Under the pieces are notes generated by a model. That model searched no databases and had not been told where the DNA came from. It was given only the letters and a program-made list of their open reading frames with translations. From the NCBI GenBank assembly GCA_034003745.1, contig JAVEYA010000034.1, positions 1 to 21,127 of the forward strand: 21,127 nt of DNA, written 5' to 3'. The translations under genes and the position numbers were made by a program. The DNA is from JAVEYA01 sp034003745 (GTDB lineage Bacteria; Bacillota; Peptococcia; DRI-13; PHAD01). Of the stretch, positions 16,803 to 21,127 are shown in pieces; position 1 is the first letter of the stretch, and every line of letters starts with the position of its first letter.

Positions 16803-17208
16803 CAAGCAGCCCTCGTACTGCCGCTTCGTTTTTCTGGATTAATACTCGCATAATGTAAGGGAAATGTGGCTTTCTATTAGGTGCGCCATAATATAAATCA
16901 AACTCATTCATATAATCCTGGGCATATTCAATTAAGTCTTTCGTAAGTTCTGTTTTCAGTGCTTCCAGACTTGCAGCATTAGCAACGATATCAATCTCTT
17001 TAAATGAACCGCTAAAACTTCCGTCTTCTTCCTGATCATATTCAAGTGTTAACTTATATGGCGCTAATAGAGCTTCCAAATGTTCCAAAGATATGGCTGC
17101 AAGGTAGTCTCTGTTTCGTTTAACCAGAGAAGGCTTGAACCGTACTACATGATCAATAAAATTGCCCCAGTCTTTCCTGACATCTGTTGCATTTATAATT
17201 CCTTGCAT
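16795..17208 (-). CDS. Phd/YefM-like antitoxin with C-terminal extension
   Basis: A 137-residue protein starting MQGIINATDVRKDWGNFIDHVV, the Phd/YefM-type pattern for DNA binding and dimerisation, followed by RDYLAAISLEHLEALLAPYKL. The rest (EYDQEEDGSFSGSFKEIDIVANAASLEALKTELTKDLIEYAQDYM) resembles a HicB-like partial RNase-H fold. It should neutralise the adjacent HicA-like toxin and repress its own promoter. ATG 17208 has AAGGAGG 8 nt upstream. An in-frame ATG at 17235 also has a perfect AGGAGG 7 nt upstream and would add MASKKEGLI, so either or both may be used. With the toxin broken, it may now be a lone antitoxin. Confidence 0.78.
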   Translation of the reverse strand: MQGIINATDVRKDWGNFIDHVVRFKPSLVKRNRDYLAAISLEHLEALLAPYKLTLEYDQEEDGSFSGSFKEIDIVANAASLEALKTELTKDLIEYAQDYMNEFDLYYGAPNRKPHFPYIMRVLIQKNEAAVRGLLDA

Positions 17209-17260
17209 TATTAAGCCCTCCTTTTTACTAGCCATACATTCACCTCCTATTCTATATTAT

Positions 17261-17282
17261 GTACATAGCGTACGCAATATGC
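17261..17282. promoter_or_regulatory. Palindrome upstream of the antitoxin gene
   Basis: A perfect 8-bp GCGTACGC core with imperfect flanks forms a 22-bp near-palindrome about 26 bp upstream of the 17235 start. Such a site near an antitoxin promoter is a plausible autorepression operator. Inferred. Confidence 0.35.
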
Positions 17283-17370
17283 ATTTTGGAGAAAATATAA
17301 GAACGACTCTAATTCAACGTTCTCTTTTGTTAACAATAATATTAAGGGACATCATTGTGGCAACCCCTCT

Positions 17371-17421
17371 ACGAAAACAGAGAACGTTTCACACGCTTTC
17401 TGGAAACGTGTGAAACGCTCT
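17371..17421 (-). terminator. Probable terminator of the ldh gene
   Basis: CGTTTCACACG and CGTGTGAAACG are perfect 11-bp arms (17417-17407 and 17395-17385 on the minus strand) with an 11-nt loop; outer AGAG/CTCT can extend the stem past a TT bulge. It is followed by TCTGTTTTCG. It lies 62 bp past the dehydrogenase stop. The U tract is interrupted, so termination may be partial. Confidence 0.6.
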
Positions 17422-17482
17422 GATCATCTTGTAATATGGGAATATCGCAATGCTGTCCATCCGGATATTATGGATTGTTGTC

Positions 17483-18610
17483 TTAATAGTTCCCGCCAAA
17501 TACTCCCCCGCCCTTATGCGGAAGATAATCGCCGAAATACTTGCTGAAATCCATCTTCAAGTAATTGCACATATCCTGTATTTCCACCATGGTATTCTCG
17601 TTGACCGGCAAACCGTTTTTCATATTCTCCGCCACCGCGGCGACCTCTTTTTCGCCGTGGGTATAGATACGCGGCTGTCCCTCGGCACGGGGTGATTCGC
17701 GCAGCTCCTGCAAAAAGGTTGACAGGTGCGCCTTAATTGCGGAGGGATCGCCGAATATCGCGGGGTCGATGGCTATGAAGCCGTGGCAGATGCCTCCCTT
17801 TGTGCCCTGCATCGTATGGTTGGATGTCATGCCCAGCGAGAGTATAGAGGTGAATATCTCGCACAGCATAGCGTAGCCGTAGCCCTTATGGCCGCCCAGC
17901 AGTTCGGTGTTCCCGCCGAGCGGCATGATGCCGCCGCCATTCTTGGCGATAATGTTTTTCAGAACATCCGGAGCGTCGGTGCTGGCATGACCGTTACGGT
18001 CAAGCGCCCAGCCTTCGGGCAATGGTTTTTTCATTTTATTGTACATTTCCAGCTTACCCCTCGTCACTACGGTGGTGGAGGCGTCGAAAAAGAAATCATA
18101 TGGCTCGGCAGGCATGGCGCAGGCGATTGGGTTAGTACCAAGCATGGCCAGCCGGCCATACGTGGGCACCATTATAGCCTCTGAATTGGTGAACGAAAAG
18201 CCGATAAACCCAGCGTCACACGCACGCTTGGCATAATATCCGGCTATGCCGTAATGGTTGGAATTGCGTGCGGAAACAATGCCGATTCCGTTGTTTTTTG
18301 CTTTTTGTATAGCGATATCCATCGAGAATTGGCCGATGAGCTGGCCCATACCATCGTGCCCGTCAACCACAGCGGAAACCGGCGTCTCAAATACCACCTC
18401 GGGCTTTGCATGCACGTCGATCATGCCTTTTTCTATGCCTTTGTGATAGCGCACCAAGCGCTGCATCCCATGGCTTTCGATACCGTAAAGATCCGACATG
18501 AGCAGGACATCAGTGATAATTCCGCTTTCCTCTTCAGTAAAACCAAATTCTCTGAACGCATCACGACAGAGGGCGTTGAGTGTTTCATACGGCCATGTTA
18601 CATTGCTCAT
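17483..18610 (-). CDS. LDH2/malate-lactate dehydrogenase family oxidoreductase
   Basis: A 375-residue NAD(P)-dependent dehydrogenase of the LDH2/MDH2 family (PF02615), a fold unrelated to classical lactate and malate dehydrogenases. Members oxidise malate, lactate, ureidoglycolate, 2,3-diketogulonate or similar 2-hydroxy acids. Family marks: DLYGIESHGMQRLVRY (40-55, SHG at 46-48), VSARNSNHYGIAGYYA (112-127, with the active-site His in NHYG), TNSEAIMVPTYG, LGTNPIACAMP, FDASTTVVTRGK and LLGGHKGYGYAM. Substrate cannot be read from the sequence. The ATG at 18610 follows GAGGTG. It has its own promoter, containing a palindrome, and a hairpin terminator, so it is probably a regulated single-gene unit. 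Confidence 0.93.
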   Translation of the reverse strand: MSNVTWPYETLNALCRDAFREFGFTEEESGIITDVLLMSDLYGIESHGMQRLVRYHKGIEKGMIDVHAKPEVVFETPVSAVVDGHDGMGQLIGQFSMDIAIQKAKNNGIGIVSARNSNHYGIAGYYAKRACDAGFIGFSFTNSEAIMVPTYGRLAMLGTNPIACAMPAEPYDFFFDASTTVVTRGKLEMYNKMKKPLPEGWALDRNGHASTDAPDVLKNIIAKNGGGIMPLGGNTELLGGHKGYGYAMLCEIFTSILSLGMTSNHTMQGTKGGICHGFIAIDPAIFGDPSAIKAHLSTFLQELRESPRAEGQPRIYTHGEKEVAAVAENMKNGLPVNENTMVEIQDMCNYLKMDFSKYFGDYLPHKGGGVFGGNY

Positions 18611-18633
18611 TTTTTCACCTCATCATTTTTTTT

Positions 18634-18663
18634 AATATACTGGTATGCCTACCATCTTGCCAA
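18634..18663 (-). promoter_or_regulatory. ldh promoter with embedded operator-like palindrome
   Basis: TTGGCA (18663-18658), an 18-nt spacer and TATATT (18639-18634) on the minus strand. The spacer contains TGGTATGCCTACCA (18641-18654), a palindrome with perfect 5-bp arms TGGTA/TACCA. A TGGT-to-ACCA dyad between -35 and -10 is the style of operator bound by GntR/FadR-family repressors of organic-acid genes. Regulator identity is inferred and none is encoded here. Confidence 0.55.
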
Positions 18664-18783
18664 GGTTTTGTTTTTACTTTCTACGCCTTTCCGTTTAAGA
18701 CCTTTATTGACTAAAAATTTATTTTTTATCTCGGAGAAGAAGCCTCTTCTGTTATCTTAGTTTGGATGCGAACAATTATTATT

Positions 18784-18824
18784 AAGGCTATAAAGATACT
18801 TTTTTTTATTTCCGCTATAGCCTT
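18784..18824. repeat. Inverted repeat with a T8 run in the loop
   Basis: AAGGCTATA (18784-18792) and TATAGCCTT (18816-18824) are perfect 9-bp arms with a 23-nt loop containing TTTTTTTT. It lies in the 329-bp gap between ldh and the PKD-repeat gene. Function unknown. Confidence 0.5.
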
Positions 18825-18832
18825 GTTCATAC

Positions 18833-18868
18833 TTGCCACCAGTGACAGGTGGAATAGCCGATGGAACA
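18833..18868 (-). pseudogene. Second short DUF255 relic
   Basis: Minus-strand translation gives GYSTCHWWQV, matching GYSTCHWCHV of the intact DUF255 gene and sharing the CHWWQ variant with the relic at 16426-16558. Similarity ends after about 36 nt. No open frame of use. Confidence 0.5.
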
Positions 18869-18870
18869 GT

Positions 18871-18901
18871 TAGGCCGCGAGTTTTTTTGACTCGCGGCCT
18901 A
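18871..18901. repeat. GC-rich hairpin downstream of the PKD-repeat gene
   Basis: TAGGCCGCGAGT and ACTCGCGGCCTA form a perfect 12-bp stem around a loop that is TTTTTTG on the plus strand and CAAAAAA on the minus strand. It begins 38 bp after the stop at 18940 and may act as a terminator for that gene. No U tract follows the stem on either strand, so this is not a standard rho-independent terminator. Confidence 0.55.
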
Positions 18902-18939
18902 CTTTGACTGAAGTTAGGCGGGTGTGACCGCTCTATGGT

Positions 18940-21127
18940 TTAATCAGCACTAACCGTATAGGTCTTGGTTGTACCGTTTTCGGCGGTGACGAGTATTACC
19001 AAGGCGGATGCTAAATCAACCGGGACTGGCGTTCCGTCCCAATCCACACCATCGATTGATATTGTAGCCAGAGGATGGGCGGTCAATTCTATAATAGTCG
19101 TTACCATCGGATCACCAGGACTGATGCAATAGATGAACCATTGGGGATCAAACCCGGTCTCTCCCGTAGGAATCAAACTATCGGGATCGTCAGGATCCGG
19201 CCCCTTGCGTTCCAAGGTAACCCCTGCCAGTACCAGGGAGTGGAGAGTTGCATCCGCAGAAATCCCGCCGCCCCTGTTTCTTACCGTCACCCGCTGGCCG
19301 GCCTGGCCAATGCCGCCGTCATCGTCCGTGACGGTCACGGTGATGGTGTAATACCCTGACGAGTTGTAGGTGTGGCTTGCGCTGAAGGTCTTATCACTAC
19401 CCAACTTCAGTTCCCGGTTGCCGCCGCCGTCGCCAAAATCGATTGCAGCCGTCCAGGTATCCGCCCCGGGGTCGGCTATGCTGCCGCTTAGAGTGAAGCT
19501 TTCACCCCGAATCAGATCCTTGACGGGATCAACTTGTACCGTGGGCGCCACGTTGACCGCTTCCGCCGTGAAACTGTCTTCATAAACATCCCCGTCTATA
19601 TCGGTCAGCTTCACGGTTACAGTATACTCCCCATTATCCGCATAGGTATGGTTGAGGTTGAGACCGCCGATAACAGATAAGTATCCGATCGCAATCTCCC
19701 GAGCCGAAGCCTCGCCGCCGCTGGGCGGCCCAGCCTGATGCACAGGCCCCAGGGTCAGCGTCTCCATAGCGGACCCGTCACCATAGTCTACGGTAATACG
19801 CTGTATCTTAGTTTCCTGAACTATGCCCTCCGGAACTCTGCCCCTTAGATCCGCTAGCGGACCCCGGACAGGGACGCCACGGATTAGGGTCTCCCCTTCG
19901 TTTAGGGACGTATCCGCCCCCGCTTCCAGGCTAAAGAGGTAGTCTTTCACTTTCACCGAGAAGGAGGCTGTGCCCACGCCGCCGTCAGAGTCTTCCACCC
20001 GCACGGTGACGGTGAAAGATCCTGTTGTCATGTAGACATGGTTTAGTTCAAAGGTCTTATCCTCTTTTAAAACCAGGGGCTGGGGCCCGCTGCCGTCCCC
20101 GTAGTTCACGGCGCCCTGCCAGCTGTCCCGGCCGGGGTCGGCAAAAGACCCCGCCCCTCTGAAGAGGCTCCCCGCTTGGGCCAGCGCTGGGAGCTGAGCC
20201 TCAACGACGGGCGCCACATTATGCACAGCGACGCTGATCCCGCGCATATCCTCCAGGCCTGTATCGTCCTCCACCTTGACCATTATGTAATTGACAGGCT
20301 CCCGATAAAATCTGTGACTGATGGTAAAGGTTTTGTCTGACCGCAGTTCCACCGCTAACGGGCCCATGGAATCGTAGTAATCCACAGTCAAGTTCCAACG
20401 GTTGTCGCCGGGGTCTTCCACCCAGCCCTCCAGGACCAGGAGTTCCCCTTCGTTTATTTCTTTGTCAGGTCGCGGGGACAACCACGAGAAAATGCCCCCG
20501 CCCTCGTAAGATGTAGGCGGGCCCACCATACCCATCAGTCTGGGCGCTACATAGTTGACCTTCACCTTCTGGACGCCGCTCACTAGGCCCATATCTTCGT
20601 AAGTGAGGGTTATCTTTACGGGATAGTCCCCGCCAACCCCGTAGCGGTGCTCCAGGTTAAAGGAACCGTCCTCCCGCAGGGCGATGACTTGGAGACCCGA
20701 CCCGTCGCCATAGTCTACCGTACCCCGCCAGATCCCCGGCCAGATGTCCGCCAGGCTGAGCGGAGTATTTCCGCCCGAGTCCGGAGCAGGAGCAGGGACG
20801 ACGCTGTCTGCAGTCGTCCTGTCTATCGCTATACGCTGAATCGGCATGCTTGTTACAAGCTCCGGCAGTTCCAGGGTATAGTGGGCCCGGAAAGTACTCC
20901 CTTCGTCCAGGGGCTGATTGGATTCCCGCAAAGCCAGGAGGGGGAGATTTTTCATGTTGGGCCGGTTGACTTTGATAAAGTGCTCTTTCTTCAGAGTAAT
21001 AGCTCCATCGGCCCACTCCCCGGCGGGGAGCGCCACCGTAACCAGGATATTGTTTTCGCCGATTTGCAGGGGGACTTCGGCTGCCTCTCCCGCTTGCACC
21101 TCGCTGCCGTTGACCTGAATGACGGTA
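18940..21127 (-). CDS. PKD-repeat extracellular protein with cadherin-like domain (5' end outside window)
   Basis: The open frame runs from the window edge for 728 codons to TAA at 18940; the start lies outside. It opens in what looks like the end of a beta-sandwich (TVIQVNGSEV, then QIGENNILVTV). About five PKD-like repeats follow, each with a YGDGSG- or FGDGGG-type turn, an H-x-Y strand (LEHRYG, ISHRFY, LNHVYM, LNHTYA, ASHTYN), a TVTVxVxDxDGG-type strand and often NVAP at the end. The second repeat has YYDSMG in place of YGDG. The last ~105 residues (DATLHSLVLAG to ENGTTKTYTVSAD) match the cadherin-like beta-sandwich domain (PF12733). No anchor or SLH domain is at the C-terminus. Likely a secreted or surface adhesive or scaffold protein. 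Confidence 0.85.
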   Translation of the reverse strand, partial: TVIQVNGSEVQAGEAAEVPLQIGENNILVTVALPAGEWADGAITLKKEHFIKVNRPNMKNLPLLALRESNQPLDEGSTFRAHYTLELPELVTSMPIQRIAIDRTTADSVVPAPAPDSGGNTPLSLADIWPGIWRGTVDYGDGSGLQVIALREDGSFNLEHRYGVGGDYPVKITLTYEDMGLVSGVQKVKVNYVAPRLMGMVGPPTSYEGGGIFSWLSPRPDKEINEGELLVLEGWVEDPGDNRWNLTVDYYDSMGPLAVELRSDKTFTISHRFYREPVNYIMVKVEDDTGLEDMRGISVAVHNVAPVVEAQLPALAQAGSLFRGAGSFADPGRDSWQGAVNYGDGSGPQPLVLKEDKTFELNHVYMTTGSFTVTVRVEDSDGGVGTASFSVKVKDYLFSLEAGADTSLNEGETLIRGVPVRGPLADLRGRVPEGIVQETKIQRITVDYGDGSAMETLTLGPVHQAGPPSGGEASAREIAIGYLSVIGGLNLNHTYADNGEYTVTVKLTDIDGDVYEDSFTAEAVNVAPTVQVDPVKDLIRGESFTLSGSIADPGADTWTAAIDFGDGGGNRELKLGSDKTFSASHTYNSSGYYTITVTVTDDDGGIGQAGQRVTVRNRGGGISADATLHSLVLAGVTLERKGPDPDDPDSLIPTGETGFDPQWFIYCISPGDPMVTTIIELTAHPLATISIDGVDWDGTPVPVDLASALVILVTAENGTTKTYTVSAD

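Overview
The window reads as chromosomal DNA of an anaerobic, low-to-mid GC Firmicute of the Clostridia (Peptococcaceae/Moorella-like grade). This is an inference from gene content: a type III glutamine synthetase, a high-molecular-weight rubredoxin (flavin reductase-rubredoxin fusion), a UPF0182 membrane protein, an isoleucine T-box and strong AGGAGG ribosome binding sites. No rRNA, tRNA, CRISPR array or intact insertion sequence was seen.

Layout. 1-993 (minus): yhbY followed by proB, whose 3' end is cut by the window edge. Divergent from them is a processive family 2 glycosyltransferase (1361-2617, plus), closed by a terminator that also serves the next gene. 2754-7830 (minus): glnN, then the UPF0182 gene. 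8068-11226 (minus): a pfkA / DEAD-box helicase / small membrane protein operon, followed by the rubredoxin fusion with its own promoter and terminator. 11334-12970 (plus): a T-box with an isoleucine (AUC) specifier controlling threonine deaminase IlvA. 12980-15550 (minus): mscL and a DUF255 thioredoxin-fold protein.

About 15600 to 18930 is an accessory stretch, more AT-rich and on the minus strand. It holds a VapBC toxin-antitoxin pair with its own terminator and a palindromic promoter region, two decayed fragments of a DUF255 gene related to the intact one next door, a Phd-like antitoxin whose HicA-like toxin partner carries an in-frame stop, an LDH2-type malate/lactate dehydrogenase with a palindrome inside its promoter, and several hairpins. 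From 18940 to the window end lies the 3' part of a large extracellular protein made of PKD-like repeats capped by a cadherin-like beta-sandwich domain.

Functionally the core genes cover nitrogen assimilation (GlnN), proline and isoleucine synthesis (ProB, IlvA), glycolysis (PfkA), RNA and ribosome handling (YhbY, helicase), osmotic safety (MscL) and oxygen/NO-related electron transfer (the rubredoxin fusion). I found no clearly new multi-gene system. The most unusual signals are small: a leader hairpin placed between a perfect Shine-Dalgarno and the yhbY start, a wobble-paired hairpin in the glnN leader, the toxin gene broken by one stop codon, and the repeated DUF255 relics.
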